DNA of 64,000 nt from Alphaproteobacteria bacterium (GTDB lineage: Bacteria > Pseudomonadota > Alphaproteobacteria > Micropepsales > Micropepsaceae). The translations under genes and the position numbers were made by a program. Positions 44,514 through 55,121 of the stretch are shown here, piece after piece (the stretch's first letter is position 1; each line of letters opens with the position of its first letter). Location: NCBI GenBank assembly GCA_019245415.1, contig JAFARO010000017.1, positions 62,001-126,000 of the forward strand, written 5' to 3'. The notes beneath the pieces are model-generated. The model had not been told where the DNA came from. It saw nothing but the letters and a program-made list of their open reading frames with translations, and did not search any database.

Positions 44514-45545
44514 TCACCTCGCCAGATGTTCGACCAGATATTGCACGATGGCCTGGCCGAACCATGGAATCACCGGGATCAGGACATAGGCGCCAACCCG
44601 CACCAAAGTCGACTGGTCGAAGGGCCATTCCGGCGACTGGGCGATGCGCGTCTCATAGGCGATCAGCCCGTGCAGGCGCGCGGCGGCATGATCGTCATGC
44701 ATCAGCGCCTCGCGCATCTCTTCGATACGGCTGCGGATGTGTTCGAGCTCTTGCGCCTTGGCGGCGGCTATCAGGCGATGGATACGGCCCATGGCCCGCA
44801 TGAAGGTGCCCAATCCCATGCCCACAGTCGCAAGCAGGAGCAGCGCCGTCAGCCAGGTGAGATCGCCGCCGACGAAGAACAGGCACGCGACGGCGCCGAC
44901 CACGAACCAGATCAGCGAGGTGCGCGCGGCCGCCCTGCCGAGCACGGCAAGGCGATCGACCCGCAACAGATCGATCCTGAGCCGCTCCTTCAAAAGATGT
45001 TCCCACACGCGCTCGCCCGCACGAGTCTGCGTCACGCCGCGCGCGAACAGCAGCGACAGGAGCGTCGTCGCCGCCGCGAACCAGGCCATCGTCGCCGGCG
45101 GGATGACATGGCCCTCGCGGAACTCCGCCAGCCTGATGACGATGCTGAGCACGATGCCGCAGGCCAAGCCGATCAGGGTCGCGCGCAGCATCCGCGCTCG
45201 CGACGGCGGCTCGAACGCGTCGCCGACCCCGCCGCGCAGGATTTGCGCGAACATCGGCGCGTCACGGATGTCGGCGAGACGGACATAGCGCTGCATCGCG
45301 AGCGGCGCGGTACAAAGAAGCGAGACCACCAGCGCCGGCCAAGCCGCATCTGACAAGCCGAAGGTGCGGTGCACATCGACGATCGTCACATGCTCCGCGG
45401 CGGCACAGGCAAGGAAACTTCCAAAGAGAAGCACAAACACGAGCGCGCTGGTGCCCACCATCCCCAAGCCGGAGCGCTCGTAGAGCTGCTGCTCGAGAAC
45501 GAGGCGGGGGCGCGTAGGCGTCCGAGCTTCGGCGGCATGAACCAT
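44514..45545 (-). CDS. Multi-pass membrane protein of unknown function
   Basis: 343 aa with about seven or eight hydrophobic helices (for example [55 protein letters not shown]) and a cytoplasmic coiled stretch ([20 protein letters not shown]). I recognise no family. It ends 4 bp before dapB begins in the same direction, so the two are probably cotranscribed. Confidence 0.7.
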   Translation of the reverse strand: MVHAAEARTPTRPRLVLEQQLYERSGLGMVGTSALVFVLLFGSFLACAAAEHVTIVDVHRTFGLSDAAWPALVVSLLCTAPLAMQRYVRLADIRDAPMFAQILRGGVGDAFEPPSRARMLRATLIGLACGIVLSIVIRLAEFREGHVIPPATMAWFAAATTLLSLLFARGVTQTRAGERVWEHLLKERLRIDLLRVDRLAVLGRAAARTSLIWFVVGAVACLFFVGGDLTWLTALLLLATVGMGLGTFMRAMGRIHRLIAAAKAQELEHIRSRIEEMREALMHDDHAAARLHGLIAYETRIAQSPEWPFDQSTLVRVGAYVLIPVIPWFGQAIVQYLVEHLAR

Positions 45546-45588
45546 GGCAGCCAGCTTCGCGCGAGCGGCCGTCCGGACACAATGGCCT

Positions 45589-46155
45589 TCAGGCCTTGGT
45601 GTCGACGCCGTTACCCTGCGCGGAGCCGGTTTCGCGCCGCGCCACCGTGACCATGGCGGGCCTCAGCAGCCGCTCACCGATGGTGTAGCCGGGCTGGACC
45701 ACGTCGACGATGCTCCCCCCGGGCTTGCCGTTGCCCGGCACCTCGGCAATGGCCTGGTGCAGGTTGGGATCGAACTTGCCGTCGGCGGTGTCGATCTGTT
45801 TCACCCCATGCTGCTGCAGGGCCTGCAGCAATTGGCGCTCCGTGGCCTCGACGCCGTCGAGCACGGCCTTGACCTGGGGGTCGGCGGCTTCGCGCTGCTC
45901 CGGCGGACAAGCCGCCATCGCGCGGGCGAAGTTGTCGGCGATCTGCAGCATGTCGCGGGCAAAGCGCGCAATGGCGTATTGCGACGCGTCCTGCTTCTCG
46001 CGCTCGGCGCGGCGGCGCGTGTTCTCCGCATCGGCAAGCGCGCGCAGCATGCGATCGCGCATCTCGGCGAGCTCGGCCCTGAGCGCCTCCGTCTCTTCGG
46101 CGGGTGCTGGCGAGGCTTCGTTTTCGGCGGTCTGGCTTTCGTCGCTCATCGTCAT
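45589..46155 (-). CDS. grpE: GrpE, nucleotide exchange factor of DnaK
   Basis: 188 aa (ATG 46155 or 46149). A long N-terminal coiled helix (EETEALRAELAEMRDRMLRA, ENTRRRAEREKQDA) is followed by the beta domain with PNLHQAIAEVP and VQPGYTIGERLLRPAMVTVA, the GrpE signature. Works with DnaK/DnaJ. 15 bp after hrcA, same operon. Confidence 0.96.
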   Translation of the reverse strand: MTMSDESQTAENEASPAPAEETEALRAELAEMRDRMLRALADAENTRRRAEREKQDASQYAIARFARDMLQIADNFARAMAACPPEQREAADPQVKAVLDGVEATERQLLQALQQHGVKQIDTADGKFDPNLHQAIAEVPGNGKPGGSIVDVVQPGYTIGERLLRPAMVTVARRETGSAQGNGVDTKA

Positions 46156-46170
46156 CCAACCTTCAACGTT

Positions 46171-47226
46171 CTATCCGAGCAATCGGCCGACCACGCGAGC
46201 TGTGTGGTCGACCATGGGAATGATGCGGCCATAGTTCAGGCGCGTGGGGCCCAGCACCCCGATCACGCCGACCACCTTGCCCTGCGCATTGGCGTAAGGG
46301 GCCGCGACGATCGACGAGCCGGACAGGCTGAACAGGCGGTTCTCGGAACCGATGAAGATTCGGACCCCGTCGCCCTCGCGCGCCAGTTCGAGCAGGCGAA
46401 TGAGATCGGCCTTGCGCTCGATATCGTCGAACAGGGTGCGGACGCGCTCGAGATCGGCCTGGGCTTCGACCGTGTCGAGCAGATGGGAGGTGCCGCGCAC
46501 GATCAGCACCTTGTCGTCGGGGCCCGCGAGCGTGGCCAGTCCCTCCGCCACGATCTTCGCCGTCAGCAGATCGAGCTCCGCACGTTCGCCTTCGATCTCC
46601 GAAAGCATCAGGGCGCGGGCGTCCTCGAGCGTACGGCCGCGCAGCCGGCTGTTGAGATAGTTCGACGCCTCGCCCAGTGCCGATGCGGGAAGACCCATGG
46701 GTGTGTCGATCAACCGGTTCTCGACCTGGCCGTCCTCCGCCACGATCACCACCAGCGCCTTGCCGGGCGCGACCGCGACGAACTCGACATGCTTGAGCAC
46801 TGTGTCCTGCTTCGCCGCCACCACCAGACCGGCACAGCGCGACAGGCCCGAGAGCAAGGTCGTCGCCTGGGTCAGCACGTCCTCGAGCCGTTTGCCGCTG
46901 CCATTGATGCGGGCCTCGATGGCGACGCGCTCGTCGGGCGCCAGCTCGCCGATTTCGAGCAGACCGTCGACAAAAAGGCGCAAGCCCTTCTCCGTCGGCA
47001 CGCGTCCGGCGCTGGTGTGCGGTGCATAAAGCAGCCCCATCGTCTCCAGGTCCGCCATGACGTTGCGAATCGAGGCCGGCGAGAGGGTGATCGGCAAGCG
47101 CTGGGACAGGGTGCGCGAGCCTACCGGTTCGCCCGAGGTGAGAAACGCCTCTACCAAATGGCGAAAGACCTCGCGCGGCCTTTCGCCGAGAGCGGTACCG
47201 GAAAAGAGCTGCGTATTGCCGTCCAA
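46171..47226 (-). CDS. hrcA: HrcA, heat-shock repressor
   Basis: 351 aa from a TTG at 47226. Winged helix: REVFRHLVEAFLTSGEPVGS and LSPASIRNVMADLETMGLL, then HTSAGRVPTEKGLR. The C-terminal end has GVIGVLGPTRLNYGRIIPMV. It represses groESL-type genes through CIRCE elements, with GroEL as cofactor. I see no CIRCE element in front of hrcA itself. Confidence 0.96.
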   Translation of the reverse strand: MDGNTQLFSGTALGERPREVFRHLVEAFLTSGEPVGSRTLSQRLPITLSPASIRNVMADLETMGLLYAPHTSAGRVPTEKGLRLFVDGLLEIGELAPDERVAIEARINGSGKRLEDVLTQATTLLSGLSRCAGLVVAAKQDTVLKHVEFVAVAPGKALVVIVAEDGQVENRLIDTPMGLPASALGEASNYLNSRLRGRTLEDARALMLSEIEGERAELDLLTAKIVAEGLATLAGPDDKVLIVRGTSHLLDTVEAQADLERVRTLFDDIERKADLIRLLELAREGDGVRIFIGSENRLFSLSGSSIVAAPYANAQGKVVGVIGVLGPTRLNYGRIIPMVDHTARVVGRLLG

Positions 47227-47255
47227 AATCTTGATCCGATTGGCATTTTTTCAGC

Positions 47256-47287
47256 CGGGACAGCGGCGTTTGCACTCCCCTGTCCCG
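47256..47287. promoter_or_regulatory. Inverted repeat between hrcA and rph
   Basis: CGGGACAG and CTGTCCCG form a perfect 8-bp inverted repeat with a 16-bp spacer in the 103-bp divergent gap. It does not fit CIRCE (TTAGCACTC-N9-GAGTGCTAA). It could be an operator shared by both promoters. Confidence 0.35.
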
Positions 47288-47329
47288 ACCGCTAGGTAAC
47301 GGCGTCGCCGCCAAACATCAAGGACCCGC

Positions 47330-48040
47330 ATGCGCAGCCGCGCCGCCGATGCCCTTCGTCCCGTCCGGCTCGAGCCCGGTTTCGCCCGCCATGCCGAGGG
47401 TTCATGCCTGGTGCGGTTCGGGGACACCCATGTGCTGGTGACGGCGAGCCTGGAGGATGGCACCCCAGGCTTCCTGCGCGGCACCGGGAAGGGTTGGGTG
47501 ACGGCGGAGTACGGCATGCTGCCGCGCGCCACCCACACCCGCGGCCGCCGCGAGGCCGCCGCCGGCAAGCAATCCGGCCGCACCCAGGAAATCCAGCGGC
47601 TGATCGGACGCAGCCTGCGCGCCGTCACAGACCTCGGCGTTCTGGGCGAGCGGCAGATCGTGCTCGATTGCGACGTCTTGCAGGCCGATGGCGGCACCCG
47701 CACCGCCTCGATCACCGGCGCCTGGGTGGCGCTGCAGCACTGCACCGCCTTCATGCGCAAGACCGGCATGATCGCGCGCGACCCGCTCAAGGACCATGTC
47801 GCGGCGGTCTCCTGCGGCATCGTCAAGGGCGAGGTGCTGCTCGACCTCGACTATGAAGAGGATTCCGGCGCCGATACCGACGCCAATTTCGTCCTCACCG
47901 GCAAGGGCGGCATGGTCGAGCTGCAGGGCACCGCCGAACATGATCCGTTCACGGACGAACAATTCGCGGCGATGCTGCGTTTCGCGCGCAAGGGGATCGC
48001 GGAGCTGGTGGCGCTGCAGAAAGAAGCAGCGGCGGCATGA
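47330..48040 (+). CDS. rph: Ribonuclease PH
   Basis: 236 aa. [16 protein letters not shown] at the start, [19 protein letters not shown] (substrate-binding Arg), [10 protein letters not shown] and [19 protein letters not shown] are the RNase PH blocks. It trims tRNA 3' ends phosphorolytically. The stop overlaps the rdgB start (ATGA). Confidence 0.97.
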   Translation: MRSRAADALRPVRLEPGFARHAEGSCLVRFGDTHVLVTASLEDGTPGFLRGTGKGWVTAEYGMLPRATHTRGRREAAAGKQSGRTQEIQRLIGRSLRAVTDLGVLGERQIVLDCDVLQADGGTRTASITGAWVALQHCTAFMRKTGMIARDPLKDHVAAVSCGIVKGEVLLDLDYEEDSGADTDANFVLTGKGGMVELQGTAEHDPFTDEQFAAMLRFARKGIAELVALQKEAAAA

Positions 48041-48627
48041 GCTTGCGTCCGGGCGACACTCTGGTCGTCGCCAGCCATAATCCCGGCAAGGTGCGCGAGA
48101 TCGAAGACCTGCTGCGCCCGCTCGGATTCAAGATCGTAGGCGCGGCGGCGCTTGGCATCGCCGAACCGGAAGAGACAGGATCGACCTTCGAGGAAAACGC
48201 CCTCCTGAAAGCGCGCGCGGTCTGCGCCGCAACGGGGTTGGCAGCGCTGGCCGACGATTCCGGCCTCAGCGTGGATGCTCTGGACGGCGCGCCCGGCATC
48301 TACTCCGCGCGCTGGGCGGGACCGCAGCGCGACTTCGCGGCGGCCATGGCGCGGGTCGAGCGCGAACTGGCGGGTCGCGAACCGAAGGCAAAATTCGTCT
48401 GCGTGCTGGCGCTGGCCGGTGAAGATACCCACTGCTTTCGCGGCGAGGTCGCCGGGACCTTGATATTCCCGCCGCGCGGAACACTAGGCTTCGGCTACGA
48501 CCCGATCTTCGTCGCGGACGGCATGAAAGAGACGTTCGGCGAGGTCGACCCGGCGCTCAAACACCGCGTCAGCCATCGGGCGAAGGCTTTCGAGAAGTTC
48601 CGCGCATGGCTCAAAGCCCAGACCTGA
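48037..48627 (+). CDS. rdgB: XTP/dITP diphosphatase (non-canonical purine NTP pyrophosphatase)
   Basis: 196 aa. [35 protein letters not shown] and [20 protein letters not shown] are the Ham1/RdgB substrate and metal motifs, with FGYDPIFV and [13 protein letters not shown] at the end. It removes ITP/XTP/dITP from the nucleotide pool. Overlaps hemW by 22 nt. Confidence 0.96.
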   Translation: MSLRPGDTLVVASHNPGKVREIEDLLRPLGFKIVGAAALGIAEPEETGSTFEENALLKARAVCAATGLAALADDSGLSVDALDGAPGIYSARWAGPQRDFAAAMARVERELAGREPKAKFVCVLALAGEDTHCFRGEVAGTLIFPPRGTLGFGYDPIFVADGMKETFGEVDPALKHRVSHRAKAFEKFRAWLKAQT

Positions 48628-49769
48628 GCGTGCCGTTCGGCATTTACGTGCATTGGCCGTTCTGCGCCGCCAAATGTCCCTATTGCGATTTCAATTCGCA
48701 TGTGCGCGCACAGATCCCCGAGGACGATTGGATCGGGTCCATCCTCGCGGAACTCGACCATATCGCGCGCGCGCAAGGTGCGGCGAGACCCGTGGTGCAG
48801 ACCGTCTTTTTCGGCGGCGGCACGCCGTCCTTGATGAGCGGCCGCGTTGTCGGCCGGGTGCTCGAGCGCATCGGCAGGCATTGGCCGGTGGCGAACGACA
48901 TCGAGGTGACGCTGGAAGCCAATCCGGCGAGCGCGGACGCCGCGCGGTTCGCGGATTATCGCGCGGCCGGCGTGAACCGGCTCTCGCTTGGCATGCAGGC
49001 GCTGAACGACGCGGACCTAGCCGCGCTGGGACGCCTGCACAATGTTGCGGAAGCAAAGGCCGCGCTGGCCTTGGCGCAGAGGATTTTCCCGCGCGTTTCG
49101 CTCGATCTCATCTATGCGCGGCCGGGACAGACGCCCGAGGCCTGGCGGCGCGAGCTCACGCAAGCGCTTGGCTTCGGCACCGAGCATCTTTCGCTCTATC
49201 AGCTCACCATCGAGCCCGCGACGCCGTTCGCGGCCTTGCACCGCAGCGGCGCCTTGCGGGTGCCCGACGACGAGCTCGCCGCCGCGCTCTACCAAACGAC
49301 GCAGGAATTGACCGAAGCCGCGGGCCTGTCGGCTTACGAGATTTCCAACCACGCAAGACCGGGCGCGGAAGCGCGGCACAATCTCCTCTATTGGCGCTAT
49401 GGCGCTTATGCCGGCGTCGGGCCCGGCGCGCACGGACGCCTCGATAACGAGGGCGCGCGTCTCGCCACCACGACCGAGAAGCTGCCCGAGCGCTGGCACG
49501 ATCTCGTCCGCCGTCAGGGTCACGGCTTCATGGAATGGCGCAACCTGGAACCCGCAGAAGCGGCGCAAGAACACTTGTTGATGAACCTGCGGCTAGCGGA
49601 AGGAATGGACCTCGATCGATTGCGCGCGCGCTGGGACTGGACGCCGGATGCGCAAACCGTCGCCGCGCTGGTGGAGCAGGGACTGCTCGAACAAAACGCC
49701 GCGAACGTGACGGCTACGCGGCGCGGACGGCTCGTGCTCAATGCGGTGATCGCGGCGCTGGCGGGCTGA
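48606..49769 (+). CDS. hemW: HemW, radical SAM haem chaperone
   Basis: 387 aa. [20 protein letters not shown] has the C-x3-C-x2-C radical SAM cluster motif followed by the Phe typical of HemN/Hem[18 protein letters not shown] and [12 protein letters not shown] follow, and the HemN C-terminal domain has [10 protein letters not shown] and [18 protein letters not shown]. It lacks the extra Cys of true coproporphyrinogen III dehydrogenase (HemN), which supports HemW. Its stop abuts that of gshB. Confidence 0.93.
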   Translation: MAQSPDLSVPFGIYVHWPFCAAKCPYCDFNSHVRAQIPEDDWIGSILAELDHIARAQGAARPVVQTVFFGGGTPSLMSGRVVGRVLERIGRHWPVANDIEVTLEANPASADAARFADYRAAGVNRLSLGMQALNDADLAALGRLHNVAEAKAALALAQRIFPRVSLDLIYARPGQTPEAWRRELTQALGFGTEHLSLYQLTIEPATPFAALHRSGALRVPDDELAAALYQTTQELTEAAGLSAYEISNHARPGAEARHNLLYWRYGAYAGVGPGAHGRLDNEGARLATTTEKLPERWHDLVRRQGHGFMEWRNLEPAEAAQEHLLMNLRLAEGMDLDRLRARWDWTPDAQTVAALVEQGLLEQNAANVTATRRGRLVLNAVIAALAG

Positions 49770-50717
49770 TCACGCCGCCTTGCGCTTTGCCTCGATCGCG
49801 TCCCAGATCAGCGCGGCGATGTCGGCGCCGCCGAAGCGCTTCACTTCCTGGATGCCGGTGGGCGAGGTGACGTTGATCTCGGTCAGGTAATCGCCGATCA
49901 CGTCGATGCCGGTGAAGATCAGTCCGCGTTCCTTCAGGGCCGGTCCCAATGCGGCGCAGATCGCTTCCTCGCGCGCCGTCAGCGTCGTGGCCTCCGGCCG
50001 GCCGCCGACATGCATGTTGGAGCGCGCCTCACCGGTCGCCGGTACGCGGTTGATGGCGCCGGCGAACGCGCCGTCGACCAGGATGATGCGCTTGTCGCCC
50101 TGACGCACTTCGGGGACGTAGCGCTGCACGATCACCGGTTCGCGATAGAAGGCCGTGAACATCTCCAGCAGCGCGCCGAGGTTCTCGTCGTCCGGCTTGA
50201 CGCGAAAGACGCCCGCGCCGCCATTGCCGTAGAGCGGCTTCAGGATGATGTCCTTGTGCGCCGCGCGAAAGGACGCGATCTCGCCGCCATCGGAGGTGAT
50301 CAGCGTGGGCGGCATGAGGTCCTTGAACTCGGTGACGAACAGTTTCTCCGGCGCGTTGCGCACCTGCGCGGGATCGTTCACCACCAGCGTCTTGGGATGC
50401 AGCCGCTCCAGGATGTGCGTCGCGGTGATGTAAGCCATGTCGAAGGGCGGGTCCTGGCGCATCAAGATCACGTCCATGCGCGACAGATCCTGGACCGTAG
50501 CGTCGCCCAGCTCGAAATGATCGCCCTTCTTCGCCCGTACCTTGAGCGGGCACACCCGCGCCGTCACCGCGCCATTGTTGAAGGTGAGCGCGCGCGGTCC
50601 ATAGTACAGCAGGGTGTGGCCGCGCGCCTGCGCCTCCAACGCCAGCGCAAACGTCGAATCCCCGGCGATATCGATCCTGTCGATCGGGTCCATCTGGATG
50701 GCGACGGCAAGCGGCAT
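49770..50717 (-). CDS. gshB: Glutathione synthetase
   Basis: 315 aa from the ATG at 50717 ([20 protein letters not shown], the prokaryotic GshB start). ATP-grasp blocks: [50 protein letters not shown], and the C-terminal ITGIDVIG-like [20 protein letters not shown]. It joins gamma-Glu-Cys and Gly. No gap to hemW (convergent). Confidence 0.96.
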   Translation of the reverse strand: MPLAVAIQMDPIDRIDIAGDSTFALALEAQARGHTLLYYGPRALTFNNGAVTARVCPLKVRAKKGDHFELGDATVQDLSRMDVILMRQDPPFDMAYITATHILERLHPKTLVVNDPAQVRNAPEKLFVTEFKDLMPPTLITSDGGEIASFRAAHKDIILKPLYGNGGAGVFRVKPDDENLGALLEMFTAFYREPVIVQRYVPEVRQGDKRIILVDGAFAGAINRVPATGEARSNMHVGGRPEATTLTAREEAICAALGPALKERGLIFTGIDVIGDYLTEINVTSPTGIQEVKRFGGADIAALIWDAIEAKRKAA

Positions 50718-50776
50718 CTTATGTTCCGGTCCGGCTTCGCCCGAGATTGTCACGCCGTGACGCGCGCGGCCATGGC

Positions 50777-51598
50777 CTAGTTGATCCGCCGCTTCAGTCC
50801 GGAGAGCGCCAGCGCCGCCTCGTTATGCACGCTTTGGCCCGGTGCCGCGAGCGTCAGGCAGGATTCATAGGCCTTGCGTGCATCCCGTAGCACGCCCTGC
50901 GCCTCGTTGAGGCGCGCCAGATCGAGCCACAGCTCGGGCCTGCGCGGCCCGATCAGCACCATGCGCTTGGCGATCTCGAGACCGCGCACCTGGTCGTGGC
51001 GCTGCAGCGCGCGCAGCTTCAAATTGTTCTGAAGCCTGAGCAGAACGTCGGCATCGCTCACCGGTTGCGCCAGATGGGGGTCGCCCGGGGCGCCCATACG
51101 CGGCGGGCTTGCGGCGCACTCGGAATCGAGCATGGCGCCGCCGTTGAACACATCGATCGTCCTTTCCGCGCTGCCGCGCGCCAGCAACACCAAGAAATGC
51201 CCCGGCGCATCCAATCCCGACGCCGGAAGCTGAGCCGCCCGAGCCGCATGCATGTAAAGAATGCCGAGCGCCACCGGCATGCCGCGGCGGCGCTCGATGA
51301 CCGAGATCAGATCGGCGTTGCGCTCGTCATTGTAAGTGACGCGGTCGCCGTCGTAACCGAAATGGCCGCAGAAGATGTTGGCGAGGGCGCGTGCCGCCTC
51401 GTCGATGCTGCGCATCAGAGCCTGCTCCGTGCGTACGGCGCCGGCGAGCTCGTCGAGATGCGCGCGGAAGGGCTCCAGCGGCAAGCCCGGATGATCCAGA
51501 GACGCCAGCAACAGCGCCGCTTCGGCGATGTCGAAAGGGGCTTCTCCCGAACGGCCGAGCGCCTCGAGATAGTCGCGCGCGTTTTCGCTTTCTCTCAT
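50777..51598 (-). CDS. SirB1-family transglutaminase-like/TPR protein
   Basis: 273 aa from the ATG at 51598; no strong ribosome-binding site, so the start is uncertain. The N-terminal part has the SirB1 transglutaminase-like core ([20 protein letters not shown] with [14 protein letters not shown], then GHFLVLLAR). The C-terminal part has TPR-like helices ([25 protein letters not shown]). Function unknown; not a proven transglutaminase. Confidence 0.85.
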   Translation of the reverse strand: MRESENARDYLEALGRSGEAPFDIAEAALLLASLDHPGLPLEPFRAHLDELAGAVRTEQALMRSIDEAARALANIFCGHFGYDGDRVTYNDERNADLISVIERRRGMPVALGILYMHAARAAQLPASGLDAPGHFLVLLARGSAERTIDVFNGGAMLDSECAASPPRMGAPGDPHLAQPVSDADVLLRLQNNLKLRALQRHDQVRGLEIAKRMVLIGPRRPELWLDLARLNEAQGVLRDARKAYESCLTLAAPGQSVHNEAALALSGLKRRIN

Positions 51599-51669
51599 GG
51601 CGCGGGGCGTGTCTGCTGCATCCGGTAAGCGAATAAAGCGCTCGTTCCGTGCGAAATCAATTGCATGTG

Positions 51670-52035
51670 CTAATCGCCCGCCCGCCACGCGTCGCGCAGG
51701 TGCCGCGGCCAGCGGCGCGGCGCCACGCTGACGACATCGAAACGCAATCCTTTGGCTGCCAATCCGGGCCGTGCCGCGAGATAAAGCTCCGCCGCGCGGG
51801 CGATGCGTCCGCGCTGGCGCGCTCCGAGGGCTTCGGCGATCTGGCCCTCTTGCGTGCGCGCCTTGACCTCGATGAAGCACAAAACGCCGGACGGTGAGCG
51901 GGCAATGAGGTCGATCTCGCCGAGCGGCGTTCGCACGCGTTTGGCGAGGATGCGGTAGAACTTGAGCCGCAGCAGCAACGCCGCCAGCGTTTCACTGCGC
52001 CGGCCGTGGCGCTCTGCCGCACGCCGGTCAGCCAT
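51670..52035 (-). CDS. YraN/UPF0102 endonuclease-like protein
   Basis: 121 aa from the ATG at 52035, overlapping rsmI by 8 nt. GEIDLIARSPSGVLCFIEVKAR carries the D-x(n)-E-x-K restriction-endonuclease-like catalytic motif of YraN. Commonly next to rsmI, as here. Role in DNA metabolism inferred from fold only. Confidence 0.9.
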   Translation of the reverse strand: MADRRAAERHGRRSETLAALLLRLKFYRILAKRVRTPLGEIDLIARSPSGVLCFIEVKARTQEGQIAEALGARQRGRIARAAELYLAARPGLAAKGLRFDVVSVAPRRWPRHLRDAWRAGD

Positions 52036-52903
52036 CGATCTTGAGCGCCAGCGCGCGCTCATAGACGCGCCGCCGCGGCTCTTCCAGAAGCGCCGAGACC
52101 AAGTCGACCGCGCTGCGCAGCGGCAGCAGCGCGAGGGCTTTCTCCAGCGCGGCGTCGAGCCGGACGGTGTCGCTCGCCTTGGGATGCGGCGGCGAAACCA
52201 CCAGTGTCATCTCGCCTCGCGGTGCGCCTTCCCGGGCATAGTGCGATGCAAGCTCGTCAAGCGTTCCGCGGCGGACTTCCTCATGCAGCTTGGTGAGTTC
52301 GCGCGCCACCGCCGCGCTGCGCACGCCGAAGATCTCGGCCATGTCGGCGAGGCTCTCCGCCAGCCGCTGTGCCGATTCGAACAGGATGAGCGTCGCACCA
52401 ACCGTTGAGAGCTCGTTCAGCGCCCTGCGCCGTTCGCCTTGACGGCTGGGAAGAAAGCCCGCGAACAGGAAGCGGTCGCTGGGCAGTCCCGACACCGTCA
52501 GGGCGGCGAGCGCCGCCGACGGTCCGGGCACGGCGTGGACCGGCAAATCCTCCTCGATCGCGGCGCGCACCAGCTTGAAGCCCGGATCGGAGACCAGCGG
52601 CGTGCCGGCGTCGCTGACCAGCGCGATGCGCGCACCCTGGCGAAGCCAGGCAAGTAGCTTCGGGCGCTCGCGCGCCGCGTTGTGGTCGTTATAGGCGCTG
52701 AGCGGCCTCTTCAGCCCATGCATGGCGAGGAGGTTGGCGCTCACCCTTGTATCCTCGGCCACCACCAGATCGACAGCCGCCAGCACGTCCAGCGCCCGCA
52801 AGGTGAGATCGCGTGCATGGCCGATCGGCGTCGCCGTGACATAGAGCCCGGCCGCCAAATCCGATTTACCGGCGCCGTCCGAGCGCCTAGGTTTCGCGTT
52901 CAA
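52028..52903 (-). CDS. rsmI: 16S rRNA (cytidine-1402-2'-O)-methyltransferase
   Basis: About 291 aa. GLYVTATPIGHARDLTLRAL, VVAEDTRVSANLL, ALVSDAGTPLVSDPGFKLVR and VPGPSAALAALTVSGLP are the RsmI SAM-binding and catalytic blocks. The start is uncertain: TTG 52903 or TTG 52858, neither with a good ribosome-binding site. An upstream reading would run into the divergent lipoprotein gene. It methylates C1402 of 16S rRNA. Confidence 0.93.
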   Translation of the reverse strand: MNAKPRRSDGAGKSDLAAGLYVTATPIGHARDLTLRALDVLAAVDLVVAEDTRVSANLLAMHGLKRPLSAYNDHNAARERPKLLAWLRQGARIALVSDAGTPLVSDPGFKLVRAAIEEDLPVHAVPGPSAALAALTVSGLPSDRFLFAGFLPSRQGERRRALNELSTVGATLILFESAQRLAESLADMAEIFGVRSAAVARELTKLHEEVRRGTLDELASHYAREGAPRGEMTLVVSPPHPKASDTVRLDAALEKALALLPLRSAVDLVSALLEEPRRRVYERALALKIDG

Positions 52904-52914
52904 GGGAGAAATCC

Positions 52915-54144
52915 ATGCAGGCTCGTGCCTCTCGCCTTTGTGCCATTGTGGGCGCGCTTTCCATAGCGCTGCTTTCCGCCTGTCAGACCTCTGCGCCGCC
53001 GCCACCGCGGGTGTTGCCGCCCCCGCCGCCCCCGCCGCCGGTCAGGCTGGCGCCACACCAGCTCTCCCAGGACGAGCCGCAATTCCTGCGGCTGCCCAAT
53101 ATGGATCCCAAGATCGTGCCGTTGCGCGTGGGGGTGATCCTGCCCTTCTCCAATGCCTCTACCGGCACGCGGGCCCTGGCTTCGGCCATGCTCAAGGCCG
53201 CGCAGATGGCGCTGTTCGACAGCGGCCGGCGCGACCTGATTCTCATGACGGCCGACGATTCCGCCAAGCCCCAGGAAGCCGCAGCGGCGGCGGAAAAGCT
53301 TCTTGCCGAAGGCGCCGAGGTCATCATCGGTCCGCTCTTTGCCCAGTCGGTGAGCGCCGTGGCGCCGCTTTCGCGCGACCGCGGCGTGCCCGTGATCGCC
53401 TTCTCGACCGACCGCTCGGTCGCCGGCAACGGCGTCTACCTTTTGAGTTTCCAGCCACAGGACGAGGTGCATCGCGCCATCGGCTATGCCCTGGCGCAGG
53501 GCCATCGCAACTTTGCCGCGCTGGTGCCCTCGACGTCTTACGGCCAGGTGGCGGAAGAGGCCTTCCGCAGCGAAGTGGCGGCGGGTGGGGGGACGGTCGC
53601 CGATGTCGAACGCTTCGCGCCGGGCTCGGGTGCGGTGATGAACCAGACCGCTGCCATCGCCAAGGTGCATCCCGATGCGGTATTCATCGCGCAAGGCGGC
53701 ACGATGCTGCGCGCCATCGCGCCGACGCTGGCCTATAACGGCGTCGATCCCACGCAGGTGAAGCTCATCGGCACCGGGGTTTGGGACGACCCCGCCATCG
53801 CCAAGGAAGCCGCGCTCAAGGACGGCTGGTTCGCCGCGCCGGCACCCGATGCCGACAGCGGCTTCGCGACCAAATACCGTGCCATCTTCGGCACGGCGCC
53901 GCCGCAACTTGCCGCGCTCGCCTATGACGCCGTGTCGCTCATTGCGCTTTTGGGATCGGGACCGCCGTACCGCCGATTCGGCGAAGCGGCGCTCACCGAC
54001 CCCAATGGCTTTGCCGGCGTGAACGGGATTTTCCGCTTCAACGGCGACGGCGCCATCGAGCGCGGTCTGGCAGTGCTCGCGGTCGAGCCCGGCGGCTTCG
54101 AAGTGGTCAGCCCCGCGCCCAAGACGTTCCAGCACGGCTCGTAG
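52915..54144 (+). CDS. LpoA-like penicillin-binding-protein activator (periplasmic-binding-protein fold lipoprotein)
   Basis: 409 aa, ATG 52915 with AAGGGAGA upstream. A lipoprotein signal peptide (LSIALLSACQ, Cys about 23) is followed by a run of Pro, then a type I periplasmic-binding-protein fold (RVGVILPFSNASTGTRALAS, EVIIGPLFAQSVSAVAPL, AFSTDRSVAGNGVYLLSF, KLIGTGVWDDPAIAKEAAL). Matches the alphaproteobacterial LpoA-like family usually found divergent from rsmI/yraN/gshB. Convergent with olsB. Confidence 0.9.
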   Translation: MQARASRLCAIVGALSIALLSACQTSAPPPPRVLPPPPPPPPVRLAPHQLSQDEPQFLRLPNMDPKIVPLRVGVILPFSNASTGTRALASAMLKAAQMALFDSGRRDLILMTADDSAKPQEAAAAAEKLLAEGAEVIIGPLFAQSVSAVAPLSRDRGVPVIAFSTDRSVAGNGVYLLSFQPQDEVHRAIGYALAQGHRNFAALVPSTSYGQVAEEAFRSEVAAGGGTVADVERFAPGSGAVMNQTAAIAKVHPDAVFIAQGGTMLRAIAPTLAYNGVDPTQVKLIGTGVWDDPAIAKEAALKDGWFAAPAPDADSGFATKYRAIFGTAPPQLAALAYDAVSLIALLGSGPPYRRFGEAALTDPNGFAGVNGIFRFNGDGAIERGLAVLAVEPGGFEVVSPAPKTFQHGS

Positions 54145-54984
54145 TCAGCCGGCGCCGAAGCGGCTTTTGTAGCGCGGATCGATGTCGTTGACCGGCAGGT
54201 AGATGAACACGTCCGTGGTTGCAAACTGCGGATCGAGCACCGCGCCCTCGCCGATCAGGCAGCCTGCGCGCAGATAGCCTTTGATCATGGGCGGAAGGGC
54301 ACGCAGCGCTTCCTTGAGGTCGATCTTGTCTTTTTCGATACGGTTCATTTCGATATAGAGCTCGGGCCGCGCCCTCACCCGAAGATGCGCCGGCATCGGG
54401 TGGAAGTGATGGAGATAGGACAGCGGCAAGGCCAGCGCCTGGGGATCGGTGCCGGCGAAAGAGGCACAGCCGAACATCAATTCGCTGGAGAAGCGCGCGC
54501 CATATGCCATCAGCCCGCGCCACAGGAGCTGCATGGTCGAGGTGCGGCTGCGCCACTCCTTGAGGATGCAAGAGCGGCCGAGCTCCAGGAACTTGCCGCT
54601 CGAGCGCCATGCCGCCATCATCGGCGCGAGGTCGTATTCGCCGGCGGTGTAAAAGCCGCCGGCCTTGGCGGCATATTCCTCGCGGATCATGCGATAGGTG
54701 CCGACCACCGAGGGTTGGCCGTCCTCGTCCAACGCCGAACGGTCGACCACCAGGAGATGGTCGCAGAATTCGTCGAAGCGGTCGAAGTCGCGCCGCGCCT
54801 CGCGCATGGCCGGGGTGGGAATCGCCGCCATTTCCTCGTAGAAGACGCGGTAGCGCAGGCGCTGCGCCGCTTCGACTTCGGCATCGGTTTCCGCAAGGCG
54901 CACTTCGAGCGGGCCGGTGACGGCAAGAACCGGCCATCGCTCCGCGCGGCCGTCCAATGGTCCCGGTTCGTGTATGTTGACCAA
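54145..54984 (-). CDS. olsB: L-ornithine N-alpha-acyltransferase
   Basis: 279 aa, GNAT fold. AAQRLRYRVFYEEMAAIP, FDEFCDHLLVVD, TYRMIREEYAAKAGGFYTAG with EYDLAP, and ELGRSCILKEWRSRTSTMQL are the OlsB blocks. It forms 3-hydroxyacyl-ornithine, the first step of ornithine-lipid synthesis, a membrane lipid that matters when phosphate is scarce; the pst genes lie 5 kb away. olsA is not in the window. Confidence 0.9.
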   Translation of the reverse strand: MVNIHEPGPLDGRAERWPVLAVTGPLEVRLAETDAEVEAAQRLRYRVFYEEMAAIPTPAMREARRDFDRFDEFCDHLLVVDRSALDEDGQPSVVGTYRMIREEYAAKAGGFYTAGEYDLAPMMAAWRSSGKFLELGRSCILKEWRSRTSTMQLLWRGLMAYGARFSSELMFGCASFAGTDPQALALPLSYLHHFHPMPAHLRVRARPELYIEMNRIEKDKIDLKEALRALPPMIKGYLRAGCLIGEGAVLDPQFATTDVFIYLPVNDIDPRYKSRFGAG

Positions 54985-55121
54985 GCGTCTGCCTCTGGAA
55001 GGCGGTGCGCGGCGCCTCCGGAAGCGATTTTATCCGAGGCGCGGGCTCAAGACAAACCTTTGGCCAAGTGAAATAAAACGCCTGTCGCGGTTGTTTCCGT
55101 CGCAAAAAAAGCGCGGGCAAA

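Noticed and set aside
47227..47329. CIRCE operator in front of hrcA
   Set aside because: No TTAGCACTC-N9-GAGTGCTAA-like dyad is present; the repeat there has other sequence and spacing.
53000..53045. Pro-rich low-complexity stretch in the lipoprotein as a tandem repeat of interest
   Set aside because: Pro-rich linkers after lipoprotein signal peptides are common in this family and the same occurs in the lipoprotein at 40968.
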